64,000 bases of DNA from Sphingobium sp. D43FB (GTDB taxonomy: Bacteria; Pseudomonadota; Alphaproteobacteria; Sphingomonadales; Sphingomonadaceae). This document shows, in pieces, positions 55,356-63,453 of this stretch. Within the stretch, counting starts at the first letter, position 1; every line of letters begins with the position of its first letter. The stretch is taken from assembly GCF_002312805.1 (NCBI RefSeq), contig NZ_NMUA01000002.1, positions 248,001-312,000 on the forward strand, read 5' to 3'. The notes under the pieces are model-generated. The model worked only from the letters and a program-made list of their open reading frames with translations. It was not told the DNA's origin and did not search any database. Made by a program: the position numbers and the translations under genes.

Positions 55356-57056
55356 TCACTCCTGCAACGACACGCCCGGACTGCGCGGGTCGGCCGCGCC
55401 CTGCCAGCGGCCATCGGGCAGGCGCTCGGCCGCATTGGCCTTGAGGCCCATGCGCGACAACGACACGCGATGGCCGAGCTTTTCGAGCGGTGCCTTCATC
55501 GCCTCCAGCGACGTGCCCTGTTCCAGCACCAGCCCTTCGCCGTTGAAGTAGATCAGCCCATGCGCGATCGACTCCTGCGCTGACAGGCCCCAGTCGAAAT
55601 GGGCGATCAGCGCCTTGGCCACCTGCATGATGATCGTCTTGCCCCCCGCCGCCCCAACAGTGAAGACGGGCGTCCCCGCTTCATCATAGACGATGGTCGG
55701 CGACATGGACGATAGCGGGCGCTTGCCCGGCTCGACCCGGTTGGCGACCGGCGCGCCATCCTTTTCCGGGGTGAAGCTGAAATCGGTCAGTTCATTGTTC
55801 AGGATCACGCCGTTCGCGATCAACTGGCTGCCAAAGAAGCTCTCGACCGTCGATGTCCAGGCGGCGATGTCGCCATCCCGGTCCACCGCGACGAAATGGC
55901 TGGTGCCGCTTTCGGGCTGCGGCCGCGAAGCCGTGCGCGGCTGCGCGCCGGGCGGCGTGCCGGGCTGATAGTCGTTGAGCGCCTTGTTCAAACGGATGCG
56001 CGCCGACCGCTGCTTGAGATAGGCGGGATCGATCATCTCCGTCAGCGGCACCGACACGAAATCCGGGTCGCCCAGCCATGTGCCACGATCAGCATAGGCC
56101 AGTTGCATCGCCTCGCCAATGACATGCCAGGACCGAGGATCATCCTTGCCCCAAGTGCCGAGCGGAAAACGCTCGACCATGCCCAATATCTCCAGCACCG
56201 TGACCCCGCCCGACGAGGCCGGCCCCATGCCGCATACGGTATAGACGCGATATTTGCCGCAGATGGGCTTGCGCAGCTTGGTCTGATAGCCCGCAATGTC
56301 CGCTTCCGTCATCGGCACCGGGTTTTTCGGCGCGTTGGTGACGGTCTGCGCCAGGATGCGGGCATTTTCGCCCGTATAGAAAGCGTCCGGCCCTTCCGCC
56401 GCAATCCGCTTGAACAATGCGGCGAGCGGCGGGTTTTTGAGCATCGTGCCCATCGGCGCAGGCTTGCCATCGATCCAGAAATAGCGCTGGATTTCAGGGA
56501 AGTCGGCCCACACCCCCGCGACCGCCTTCATCGCGGTGTCGAGCCGCTGGCGCACTTCATAGCCCTCTTCCGCCGCGCGAATGGCGGGCTGGAACAGATC
56601 GGCCCAGGGCAGCTTGCCCCATTTGCGATGCGCGTCCCACGCCAACCGCACATTGCCCGGCACCCCGACCGAATAGCCGCCCGGCCAGGCGTTGCGGAAG
56701 GACAGCGGTTGGCCATCGGCCCCCATGAACCGGTCGGGCCGGGCGGCGGCCGGTGCCGTCTCGCGCCCGTCGATCGATTCCAGCAGCCCGGTCTCCCCGT
56801 CATGATGCATCAGGAAACCACCGCCGCCGATGCCGCTATTATGCGGCTCGACCACGTTCAGCGTCAGCATCATGGCGATGGCGGCATCCGTGGCGCTGCC
56901 CCCCTTGCGAAATATCTCCTGCCCCGCCTGCGCCGCGCGCGGATCGGCGGCCGAAACGGTGGCATTGGTCGATACCGGCTCGCGCGCGACGGCGGGCAGC
57001 GGTACCAGGGCAAGAAGGGCGAAAGGGGCCAGCAGGCCAGAAAAACGAGATGTCAT
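55356..57056 (-). CDS. ggt: Gamma-glutamyltransferase
   Basis: Periplasmic enzyme that cleaves gamma-glutamyl bonds such as glutathione. 566 residues with a signal peptide (1-24, ending PAVA). The large-subunit region includes IGGGGFLMHHDGETGLLESIDGRE in two adjoining motifs (GGGGFLMHH and SIDGRE). Autoprocessing occurs at the threonine in ESGTSHFVAVD (about residue 383), followed by NNELTDFS and PGKRPLSSMSPTIV. ATG 57054-57056 gives the signal peptide. It lies 58 bp downstream of pyrD on the same strand. Confidence 0.94.
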   Translation of the reverse strand: MTSRFSGLLAPFALLALVPLPAVAREPVSTNATVSAADPRAAQAGQEIFRKGGSATDAAIAMMLTLNVVEPHNSGIGGGGFLMHHDGETGLLESIDGRETAPAAARPDRFMGADGQPLSFRNAWPGGYSVGVPGNVRLAWDAHRKWGKLPWADLFQPAIRAAEEGYEVRQRLDTAMKAVAGVWADFPEIQRYFWIDGKPAPMGTMLKNPPLAALFKRIAAEGPDAFYTGENARILAQTVTNAPKNPVPMTEADIAGYQTKLRKPICGKYRVYTVCGMGPASSGGVTVLEILGMVERFPLGTWGKDDPRSWHVIGEAMQLAYADRGTWLGDPDFVSVPLTEMIDPAYLKQRSARIRLNKALNDYQPGTPPGAQPRTASRPQPESGTSHFVAVDRDGDIAAWTSTVESFFGSQLIANGVILNNELTDFSFTPEKDGAPVANRVEPGKRPLSSMSPTIVYDEAGTPVFTVGAAGGKTIIMQVAKALIAHFDWGLSAQESIAHGLIYFNGEGLVLEQGTSLEAMKAPLEKLGHRVSLSRMGLKANAAERLPDGRWQGAADPRSPGVSLQE

Positions 57057-57114
57057 GGGGCTTACCCTATAGCGGGAGTTGCCGATCGCAACCCTTTCCA
57101 GCCCCTTGGACGGA

Positions 57115-58167
57115 TCAGCCGTCGATACCCACCAGATCGGCAATGGTCGCCACCCCGTCGCGCGCCATCAGCGCCTTCAACTCCCGGTTGATCCGCCGCG
57201 CCAGATACGGCCCTTCATAGACCAGCGCGCTATAAAGCTGGATCAGCGACGCCCCCGCCCGGATGCGGGCATAAGCCTGCGCGCCCGTAGCGATGCCCCC
57301 CACCCCGATCAGCGGCAACCGATCGCCCAGCAGGCGACGGAAATCGCGCAGCCGCGACAGCGACAGGTCGGTCAGCGGCGCACCCGACAGCCCGCCCGCT
57401 TCGCCGGCATGGGCCGATCGCAGCGCGGGCCGGGTGATGGTGGTGTTGGACACGATCAGCGCATCGACCCTGTGGTCGATACAGGCCGCGGCGATATCCT
57501 CGACATCGGCCGGTTCCAGGTCGGGCGCGACCTTCAGGAAAATGGGCGGGCCTCCAGGCGCGCGCGCGGCCATTACGGCACTCAGCAAGGCGTCTAGCGC
57601 ACTGCGATCCTGCAGCGCGCGCAGGCCCGGCGTATTGGGGGACGAGATGTTGACCGTCAGATAGTCGGCCAGCGGTGCCATGCAGGTGACGCCGGTGACA
57701 TAGTCGGCAATGCCCCGCCCGGCGGCGGCCGCATCCTTGTTCGCGCCGATATTGATGCCGATCACGGGGCCGTCGCCGACCGGGCGGCGATAGCGGGCGA
57801 TACGATCCGCCGCCGCGCCCTGCCCACCATTGTTGAACCCGAACCGGTTGATCACCGCCTTGTCCTCGACCAGCCGGAATAGGCGCGGCTGCGGATTGCC
57901 CGGCTGGGCCAGCGGCGTCAGCGTTCCCAGTTCGGCAAAGCCAAAGCCAAGGCCGTGCATCTTGTGTGCGATCCGCCCATCCTTGTCATAACCCGCCGCC
58001 AATCCGACCGGATTGGGAAAGCGAATGCCCGCCACCATGGTTGCGAGCATCGGATCGGGTGCCAGCGGCGCGCGTGTCGGCATCATCCGCAGCGCAGCAA
58101 GAGAGAGATGATGGGCACGCTCGGCATCGAGCGCAAACAGCAGCGGGCGGATCAGACGATAGGACAT
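57115..58167 (-). CDS. pyrD: Dihydroorotate dehydrogenase (quinone), class 2
   Basis: Oxidises dihydroorotate to orotate and passes electrons to ubiquinone. 350 residues. The N-terminal hydrophobic/helical membrane-binding part (LIRPLLFALDAERAHHLSLAAL) is typical of class 2. FMN and substrate motifs are NPVGLAAGYDKDG, NRFGFNNGGQG, VNISSPNTPGLRALQ (catalytic serine), IVSNTTITRP and GVGGIATGAQAYARIRAGAS. It precedes ggt on the minus strand. Confidence 0.96.
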   Translation of the reverse strand: MSYRLIRPLLFALDAERAHHLSLAALRMMPTRAPLAPDPMLATMVAGIRFPNPVGLAAGYDKDGRIAHKMHGLGFGFAELGTLTPLAQPGNPQPRLFRLVEDKAVINRFGFNNGGQGAAADRIARYRRPVGDGPVIGINIGANKDAAAAGRGIADYVTGVTCMAPLADYLTVNISSPNTPGLRALQDRSALDALLSAVMAARAPGGPPIFLKVAPDLEPADVEDIAAACIDHRVDALIVSNTTITRPALRSAHAGEAGGLSGAPLTDLSLSRLRDFRRLLGDRLPLIGVGGIATGAQAYARIRAGASLIQLYSALVYEGPYLARRINRELKALMARDGVATIADLVGIDG

Positions 58168-58387
58168 GGGACGTGCCTATGACAGCGCCGCGCCGACACG
58201 TCGAGTCGCTGTGGCCAAAGCGCCACAACCGCCTGTTAGTGACATATCATGACAGGAAACGTCATGAATGAGACGGTTTAGGGCAGTGGAATGTCTGATT
58301 CATCCAATAATATTACGGCGATTCCGGCGTAAAGCACCCCTGCGACCCGAAGGCTCGACGGCTTCCAGCCGATGAGACCTTTTCCTG
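58168..58387. other. Gene-poor spacer with possible 13-codon leader ORF
   Basis: The 352-bp gap between pyrD and the AraC gene has no convincing full gene. A 13-codon frame (58291-58332, MSDSSNNITAIPA) is followed by about 55 nt of potentially structured sequence and then a strong terminator. This layout (mini-ORF, structured stretch, terminator) could be a small RNA or an attenuated leader for the downstream regulator. No known RNA family was recognised. Confidence 0.4.
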
Positions 58388-58419
58388 ACCCGGCGATGAA
58401 AATCGCCGGGTCATTTTTA
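58388..58419 (+). terminator. Strong rho-independent terminator without an upstream annotated gene
   Basis: Perfect 11-bp stem (GACCCGGCGAT and complement), GAAA tetraloop, then ATTTTT. There is no plus-strand gene for several kb upstream (pyrD and ggt run the other way), so it must end a short unannotated transcript or attenuate the AraC gene that starts 100 bp later. Confidence 0.82.
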
Positions 58420-58519
58420 TGTGCAGTGCAGTAGCGAGGCAGAAAAGTAACAGTTCTTTCACCATGTTACTTGCGCGCGGGTGCAGTTGGCGCATAGTAA
58501 ACCCCTTGGGGTGAAAAAA

Positions 58520-59464
58520 ATGGGGTTGCACAAATTCGGAATGGCCGGGGGCGCAGTCGCCCTGCCGGACGAAGGGGGTCCGCTGTCCTATACAGTGGCC
58601 GCCGCGCAGGGACCGGTGCGGCTGCGCTATTTCGCGCCGCCTGAACAATTGCGTGCCTATTTCGGTTCGCTTTATCTGTTCACCGTCGACGCCGATCATT
58701 ATGGCGACGCCACCCGTGCTGACGTGCCACAGCTGCGTTTCATGCTGTCGGGCGGCGGTAACTATCATTTTCAGGACGATGTCGTGATGCCGACGCCCGA
58801 CGTCTGCCTGCTCGGCCCGACCATGGGCGCGACCCGCTTCGAATTGAACCGGCCCAGCCGGGTCGTCGGCATCTCCCTCCTGCCCGCCGGGTGGCAATCG
58901 CTCCATGGCGGCGATGCCAGCCTGTTGGCTGACCGCCTGTGCGACCTCGCGGCGGTCGGCGGCGCGCATCATGCAGAGCTACTGGCGGAATTGCGGGCGA
59001 TCGGCGAGACGGAGGCCGACGAGATCGCGGCGCGTTGCTGGGCCGCACTGGGCCGCTTGGTCAAACCGCTGCGCGGCACCACCTGGGCTTTGCTCGACGC
59101 GGTCGATGGCTGGCTGATGGGGGAAGGATCGCCGCGAATCGAGGCGCTGGCCGAAGCCACCGATCTGTCGCCGCGCCAGCTCGCGCGCCTCACCAACAAA
59201 TATTATGGTGCCCCGCCCAAGCTGCTGGCACGCAAATATCGTGCCCTGCGCTGTTCCGCCCGAATCGCACTGGACGGCGAAAGCTGGCAGCAATTATGCG
59301 AGGAGGCGGGCTTCTACGACCAGTCCCATTGTATCCGCGAAATCAAACACTTCATCGGCCTGACCCCGCATCAGTTGCAGAACGAGCCCTCTGCCGTCGC
59401 CCAGCTCACCCTGCTGCGCCGTTCGCTGGGCAGCGACGTGGCGATGCTCAACCGCCTATCCTAA
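58520..59464 (+). CDS. AraC-family transcriptional regulator
   Basis: 314 residues. The N-terminal sensing domain (about 1-190) shows LRYFAPPEQLRAYFGSLYLF, PQLRFMLSGGGNY and RVVGISLLPAGW. The C-terminal two-HTH domain (about 205-300) has PRIEALAEATDLSPRQLARL and WQQLCEEAGFYDQSHCIREIKHFIGLTP, the second being the classic AraC signature written here in parts. ATG 58520 follows GGGGTG; a GTG at 58511 is possible. The target and ligand are unknown. It stands just upstream of the SUF operon, but there is no evidence it controls it. Confidence 0.87.
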   Translation: MGLHKFGMAGGAVALPDEGGPLSYTVAAAQGPVRLRYFAPPEQLRAYFGSLYLFTVDADHYGDATRADVPQLRFMLSGGGNYHFQDDVVMPTPDVCLLGPTMGATRFELNRPSRVVGISLLPAGWQSLHGGDASLLADRLCDLAAVGGAHHAELLAELRAIGETEADEIAARCWAALGRLVKPLRGTTWALLDAVDGWLMGEGSPRIEALAEATDLSPRQLARLTNKYYGAPPKLLARKYRALRCSARIALDGESWQQLCEEAGFYDQSHCIREIKHFIGLTPHQLQNEPSAVAQLTLLRRSLGSDVAMLNRLS

Positions 59465-59502
59465 TTAGCCCTTGATTCCCGAGCCTGAGAGGACCAAATG
59501 CC

Positions 59503-59525
59503 AATCGGACGATATTGATCCGATT
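59503..59525. promoter_or_regulatory. Inverted repeat upstream of the SUF operon
   Basis: AATCGGA, 9 bp, TCCGATT, perfect 7-bp arms, 22 bp before the Rrf2 regulator start. The location suits an operator for the regulator encoded by the first gene. It does not obviously match the E. coli IscR type 1 site. Confidence 0.45.
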
Positions 59526-59546
59526 TAAGAATGGTTCGCAACTGGC

Positions 59547-59957
59547 ATGAGATTATCAAGCTTCGCTGATTATGCGGTCGTGCTGATGTCCGCCGCTGCG
59601 CGCCATTGCGGCGCTGCCAAGATGAACGCGACCACCCTGGCCGCCGAAACCGGCATCCCGTTGCCTACGGCGCAAAAGCTGGTGGGGCGCTTGTCGTCGG
59701 CAGGCCTGCTCGAATCGAGCCGGGGCACGGGCGGCGGCGTCCGCCTGTCGCGCCCGCCCGCCACCATCACGCTGGCTGATGTGGTGGAGGCGGTCGAAGG
59801 GCCGATCGCCATGACCGCCTGCGCCGACACGGGCACGCATGACTGCACGCTGGAGCAGGATTGCCGCATTCGCCCGCATATGAACGTCGCCAATGAAGCG
59901 ATCCGCGCTGCCCTGGCTGGCGTGACCATCGCCAGCCTTACACGAGAAATGGCATGA
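59547..59957 (+). CDS. Rrf2-family SUF operon regulator
   Basis: 136 residues. An N-terminal winged HTH ([68 protein letters not shown]) is followed by three cysteines ([16 protein letters not shown]) that can hold an Fe-S cluster, as in IscR. It belongs to the SUF-linked subgroup by position: its TGA overlaps the sufB ATG. It most likely senses Fe-S status and represses the operon. Confidence 0.92.
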   Translation: MRLSSFADYAVVLMSAAARHCGAAKMNATTLAAETGIPLPTAQKLVGRLSSAGLLESSRGTGGGVRLSRPPATITLADVVEAVEGPIAMTACADTGTHDCTLEQDCRIRPHMNVANEAIRAALAGVTIASLTREMA

Positions 59958-61438
59958 CCGAGCAAATCACGACTGTCCGTAACCAGGAAGCGCAGGACGC
60001 GGCCGACCGCGCGTCGACCTACGAACATGGCTGGTCGTCCGCCATCGAACAGGATTTCGCGCCCAAGGGGCTGAACGAAGACACGGTCCGCTTCATCTCC
60101 GCCAAGAAAAACGAACCGCAATGGCTGCTCGACTGGCGGCTGAAGGCGTTCGCGATGTGGAAGACGATGACGCCGCCCGACTGGGCGAAGCTCAACGTGC
60201 CCCCGATCGATTATCAGGACGCCTATTATTACGCCGAACCGAAAAAGAAGGTAGAGCTGGATTCGCTCGATGAAGTCGATCCCGAAATCCTCGCCACCTA
60301 CAAGAAATTGGGCATCCCCATCGCCGAACAGGAAGTGCTGGCCGGGGTGAAGGGCAGCCGCCGCGTCGCGGTCGATGCCGTGTTCGATTCGGTGTCCGTC
60401 GCCACCACTTTCCGCAAGGAGTTGGAGGAGGCAGGCGTCATCTTCCGCTCGATCAGCGAAGCGGTGCGCGAATATCCCGATCTGGTGAAAAAGTGGATGG
60501 GCAAGATCGTACCCATGCACGACAATTATTTCGCGACGCTCAACTGCGCCGTCTTTTCTGACGGCACCTTCGTATATATCCCGAAGGGCGTCCGCTGCCC
60601 GATGGAGCTGTCCACCTATTTCCGCATCAACGCGGAAAATACCGGCCAGTTCGAACGCACGCTGATCGTGGCCGACGAAGGCAGCTATGTCTCCTATCTC
60701 GAAGGCTGCACCGCGCCGATGCGCGACGAAAATCAGCTGCACGCCGCGGTCGTGGAACTGGTCGCGCTGGACGATGCGGAGATCAAATATTCGACTGTCC
60801 AGAACTGGTATCCCGGCGACGCGGACGGCAAGGGCGGCATCTATAATTTCGTGACCAAGCGCGCCTTGTGCCAGGGCAAGAACAGCAAGGTGAGCTGGAC
60901 CCAGGTGGAAACCGGGTCGGCGATCACCTGGAAATACCCGTCCTGCGTCCTGAACGGCGACAACAGCGTCGGCGAATTCTACTCGGTCGCGCTGACCAAT
61001 AACAGGCAGCAGGCCGATACCGGCACCAAGATGATCCACAACGGGAAAAACACCCGCTCGACCATCGTGTCGAAGGGGATCAGCGCGGGCCGATCGAACA
61101 ACACTTATCGCGGGCTAGTGCGGGTTGCACCGGGCGCGGAGGGCGTGCGCAACTTCACCCAATGCGACAGCCTGCTGCTGGGTGACCAGTGCGGCGCACA
61201 TACCGTCCCCTATATCGAGGTCCGCAACCCCAGCGCGCAGATCGAGCATGAAGCGACGACCAGCAAGATCAGCGACGACCAGCTCTTCTACGCCATGCAA
61301 CGCGGGCTGGACGCCGAAAGCGCCGTCAGCCTGATCGTGAATGGTTTTGCGCGGGAAGTGCTGCAGCAATTGCCGATGGAATTCGCGGTCGAGGCGCAGA
61401 AATTGCTGGGTATTTCGCTTGAGGGGTCTGTCGGGTGA
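59954..61438 (+). CDS. sufB: Fe-S cluster assembly scaffold protein SufB
   Basis: Part of the SufBCD scaffold on which Fe-S clusters are built. 494 residues, normal length. Hallmarks are [20 protein letters not shown], the beta-helix core ([46 protein letters not shown], here as adjacent motifs [20 protein letters not shown] and [12 protein letters not shown]), and the C-terminal [20 protein letters not shown]. It overlaps the regulator by 4 nt (ATGA) and the next gene by 4 nt (GTGA). Confidence 0.97.
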   Translation: MTEQITTVRNQEAQDAADRASTYEHGWSSAIEQDFAPKGLNEDTVRFISAKKNEPQWLLDWRLKAFAMWKTMTPPDWAKLNVPPIDYQDAYYYAEPKKKVELDSLDEVDPEILATYKKLGIPIAEQEVLAGVKGSRRVAVDAVFDSVSVATTFRKELEEAGVIFRSISEAVREYPDLVKKWMGKIVPMHDNYFATLNCAVFSDGTFVYIPKGVRCPMELSTYFRINAENTGQFERTLIVADEGSYVSYLEGCTAPMRDENQLHAAVVELVALDDAEIKYSTVQNWYPGDADGKGGIYNFVTKRALCQGKNSKVSWTQVETGSAITWKYPSCVLNGDNSVGEFYSVALTNNRQQADTGTKMIHNGKNTRSTIVSKGISAGRSNNTYRGLVRVAPGAEGVRNFTQCDSLLLGDQCGAHTVPYIEVRNPSAQIEHEATTSKISDDQLFYAMQRGLDAESAVSLIVNGFAREVLQQLPMEFAVEAQKLLGISLEGSVG

Positions 61439-61980
61439 TGCACGCCCCCACCCCAACCCCTCCCCTGAAGGGGAGGGGCTTAAGTAGTCGCGAGACGAGT
61501 GAGCGTAGCAACTCCCCTCCCCTTCAGGGGAGGGGCCGGGGGTGGGGGCTCTCGGCTGAGCGCCTCGCCCAACTGGATGGCTTCGCGCGCGACATGCGCA
61601 AAGACCCGACCGAACCGGAGAAGCGCCTATGGACCCGTCTATCTAGCTCCCAACTTGGCGGTCACAAATTTCGTCGTCAGTCCGTAATAGGTCCGTTCAT
61701 TGCCGATTTCTTCTGCCCGCAAAAGGGGTTGGTGATCGAAGTGGATGGCGACACACACGACATTCTGGCGGATCTCAAACGCGATGCCGCAATGAACAGG
61801 CTGGAACTAAAGGTGCTGCACGTCGGGAATGCAGACGTGATCCGCAATCTTGAAGGCGTGTGCGAAAACATACTTCGCACGCTTGAACTGATGCCTGATC
61901 GTTGGGCTAGCCCCCACCCCAACCCCTCCCCTGAAGGGGAGGGGCTTTTAGAACAACACTCCAAGGGAACAGAGTTTTGA
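61435..61980 (+). CDS. DUF559 (Vsr-like nuclease fold) protein inside the SUF operon
   Basis: 181 residues. The core (about 50-150) is DUF559: [49 protein letters not shown], with Asp and Glu-X-Asp placed as in Vsr/PD-(D/E)XK nucleases. The first about 40 residues and the last about 20 are translated palindromic repeat ([35 protein letters not shown]). GTG 61435 overlaps the sufB stop, and an ATG follows at 61438. Its own stop overlaps the next start. No known role in Fe-S assembly; it looks like a passenger that arrived with the repeats. Confidence 0.82.
   Translation: MMHAPTPTPPLKGRGLSSRETSERSNSPPLQGRGRGWGLSAERLAQLDGFARDMRKDPTEPEKRLWTRLSSSQLGGHKFRRQSVIGPFIADFFCPQKGLVIEVDGDTHDILADLKRDAAMNRLELKVLHVGNADVIRNLEGVCENILRTLELMPDRWASPHPNPSPEGEGLLEQHSKGTEF
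61444..61549. repeat. Palindromic repeat at the 5' end of the DUF559 gene
   Basis: Outer arms GCCCCCACCCC / GGGG(G)TGGGGGC and inner arms CCCCTCCCCTGAAGGGGAGG and CCCCTCCCCTTCAGGGGAGG. It lies within the coding frame and supplies the N-terminal residues. It shares the CCTCCCC/GGGGAGG theme of the intergenic family. Confidence 0.8.
61909..61945. repeat. Palindromic repeat at the 3' end of the DUF559 gene
   Basis: A second copy of the AGCCCCCACCCCAACC... element with a CCCCTCCCCTGAAGGGGAGG stem, in the same orientation as the left end of 61444-61549. The two copies bracket the DUF559 core. Confidence 0.8.
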
Positions 61981-62432
61981 GCGACGAAGACGATATTCAG
62001 GATGCCCTCGCGGATTTCGCGGAGGATGTCGGCAATGGCCAGTCATGGACCGCCGCGATCCGTATCCTGACCGAGGATTATGAGCTGGAAGAGGGCGAGC
62101 TGGAGCCCCGCGCCCGCGCCGATTTCGGCGATCTCGACGCGTTCGAGGCGGCCAGCCGCGATGCCCTGCAAAAGGCGGACGCGGCGATGACCGAGAAGCT
62201 GCGCAAGGACAAGGCGTTCCACAAGGCGAAGGCGCCTAACCTCGCCCGCATGGGTCCGGTCAGCGAATTCGTCGTCGCCCTGCTGGAAAAGGGACCGCCA
62301 GAGGGCGAGGCCGACTGGTGGCCCTATATGCCGGTCAAGCGCTACATCGACACGCTCTTCCCCGCGCCGGGCGACGTGCGCGACATGGCCTTCTGGACCG
62401 CCCGCACCCTCCAGCGCGCGCATGAAGGATAA
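61977..62432 (+). CDS. Unknown acidic protein in the SUF operon
   Basis: 151 residues, acidic, mostly helical (ALADFAEDVGNGQSWTAAIRIL, DFGDLDAFEAASRDALQKADAAM) with a Pro/Trp-rich part (PPEGEADWWPYMPVKRYIDTLFPAPGDVRDM). The start is a TTG overlapping the DUF559 stop (TTGA). No family is recognised, and there is no cysteine to bind a cluster. Its position between sufB and sufC and its conserved-looking composition make it a real gene, but no function can be given. Confidence 0.75.
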   Translation: MSDEDDIQDALADFAEDVGNGQSWTAAIRILTEDYELEEGELEPRARADFGDLDAFEAASRDALQKADAAMTEKLRKDKAFHKAKAPNLARMGPVSEFVVALLEKGPPEGEADWWPYMPVKRYIDTLFPAPGDVRDMAFWTARTLQRAHEG

Positions 62433-62453
62433 GGCGATGCGCGGAGCATCCTT

Positions 62454-62578
62454 CATCCTCCCCTGGCAGGGGAGGTGGCAGGGCGCAGCCCTGACGGAGG
62501 GGTGTCCCGCCATCGATAGGGTGACACCCCTCCACCATCGCGATGCGATGGTCCCCCTCCCCTTACAAGGGAGGATTT
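62454..62578. repeat. Palindromic intergenic repeat, copy 6 (before sufC)
   Basis: Family layout: CCTCCCCTGGCAGGGGAGG stem, CAGGGC/GCCCTG stem, GACGGAGGGGTGTC arm, spacer, GTGACACCCCTCC arm, CATCGCGATGCGATG stem, and a final CCCCTTACAAGGG(A)GG stem. It fills the gap between the unknown gene and sufC, and ends about 27 bp before the sufC ATG. Confidence 0.85.
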
Positions 62579-62605
62579 CAAATATTGCACCGCCGGGAAT
62601 GATCC

Positions 62606-63352
62606 ATGCTTAATATCGACAACCTGACCAACACCATCGACGGCAAGACGATCCTCAAAGGGCTCTCGCTCACCATCAATGCGGGCGAAATCCACGCGAT
62701 CATGGGGCCGAACGGCGCGGGCAAGTCGACGCTGGCCTATACGCTGGGCGGACGGCCAGGCTATGACGTGACCGGCGGCGAGGCGCTCTACGACGGTGTG
62801 AACTTGTTCACATTGGAGCCGCATGAGCGCGCCGCGGCAGGTCTGTTCCTGGGCTTTCAATATCCGGTCGAGATCCCCGGCGTATCCAACCTCCAATTCC
62901 TGCGCGAAAGCCTCAACAGCCAGAAGCGCGCGCGCGGCGAGAAGGAATTGAACGGCGGCGAATTTATCCGCCTTGCCAAGGAAAAGGCCGCGCTGCTCGG
63001 CCTCGACATGGACATGCTCAAGCGCCCGGTGAATGTCGGCTTTTCGGGCGGCGAAAAGAAGCGCGCCGAAATGGTGCAGATGGGCATCCTCGATCCCAAG
63101 CTGGCGATCCTCGACGAGACCGACTCCGGCCTCGACATCGACGCGCTCAAGATCGTGGGCGCAGGCATCAACGCCATCATGCGCAAGCCCGACAAGGCCG
63201 TGCTGCTCATCACCCATTATCAGCGGCTGCTCGACTATGTGAAGCCCGACTTCGTACATGTGCTGGCGGACGGACGCATCGTCAAATCGGGTGGCCCCGA
63301 ACTGGCGCTGGAACTGGAACGCGAAGGCTATGCTGAGGTAGTCGCCGCATGA
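62606..63352 (+). CDS. sufC: Fe-S cluster assembly ATPase SufC
   Basis: ABC-type ATPase that drives the SufBCD scaffold. 248 residues with Walker A MGPNGAGKSTLAYTL, Q-loop FQYPVEIPG, the SufC signature FSGGEKKRAEMVQM, Walker B LAILDETDSGLDID and the H-loop LITHYQR. It ends in ATGA, overlapping the ATG of a 34-codon ORF rather than sufD itself. Confidence 0.97.
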   Translation: MLNIDNLTNTIDGKTILKGLSLTINAGEIHAIMGPNGAGKSTLAYTLGGRPGYDVTGGEALYDGVNLFTLEPHERAAAGLFLGFQYPVEIPGVSNLQFLRESLNSQKRARGEKELNGGEFIRLAKEKAALLGLDMDMLKRPVNVGFSGGEKKRAEMVQMGILDPKLAILDETDSGLDIDALKIVGAGINAIMRKPDKAVLLITHYQRLLDYVKPDFVHVLADGRIVKSGGPELALELEREGYAEVVAA

Positions 63353-63453
63353 GCGCCGCAGGCATCTCCCTTTTTCTCCGCGTCTCTGCGCCTCCGCGTG
63401 AGATGACTTTGTTCACGCGGAGACGCAGAGACGCGGAGGAGTCGTGCCTGTGA
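63349..63453 (+). CDS. 34-codon ORF linking sufC and sufD through a palindrome
   Basis: Starts MSAAGISLFLRVSAPP. Its ATG overlaps the sufC stop (ATGA) and its TGA overlaps a sufD GTG (GTGA). Nearly all of it is translated palindromic repeat (63376-63438). Its first codons look like an original sufD start displaced by insertion of the repeat. It has no expected function as a protein; its translation could deliver ribosomes to sufD. Confidence 0.5.
   Translation: MSAAGISLFLRVSAPPREMTLFTRRRRDAEESCL
63376..63438. repeat. Near-perfect inverted repeat between sufC and sufD
   Basis: 26-bp arms (63376-63401 and 63413-63438) pair at 25 positions around an 11-nt loop. The motif CTCCGCGTCTCTGCG...CTCCGCGTGA is of a type I know as a dispersed repeat in many bacterial genomes. 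The right arm ends in GGAG and with the next bases gives GGAGGA, the likely sufD ribosome site. Confidence 0.88.

Noticed and set aside
61444..61945. CRISPR-like array around the DUF559 gene
   Set aside because: Only a few palindromic copies, no regular spacing, no unique spacers, and no cas genes.
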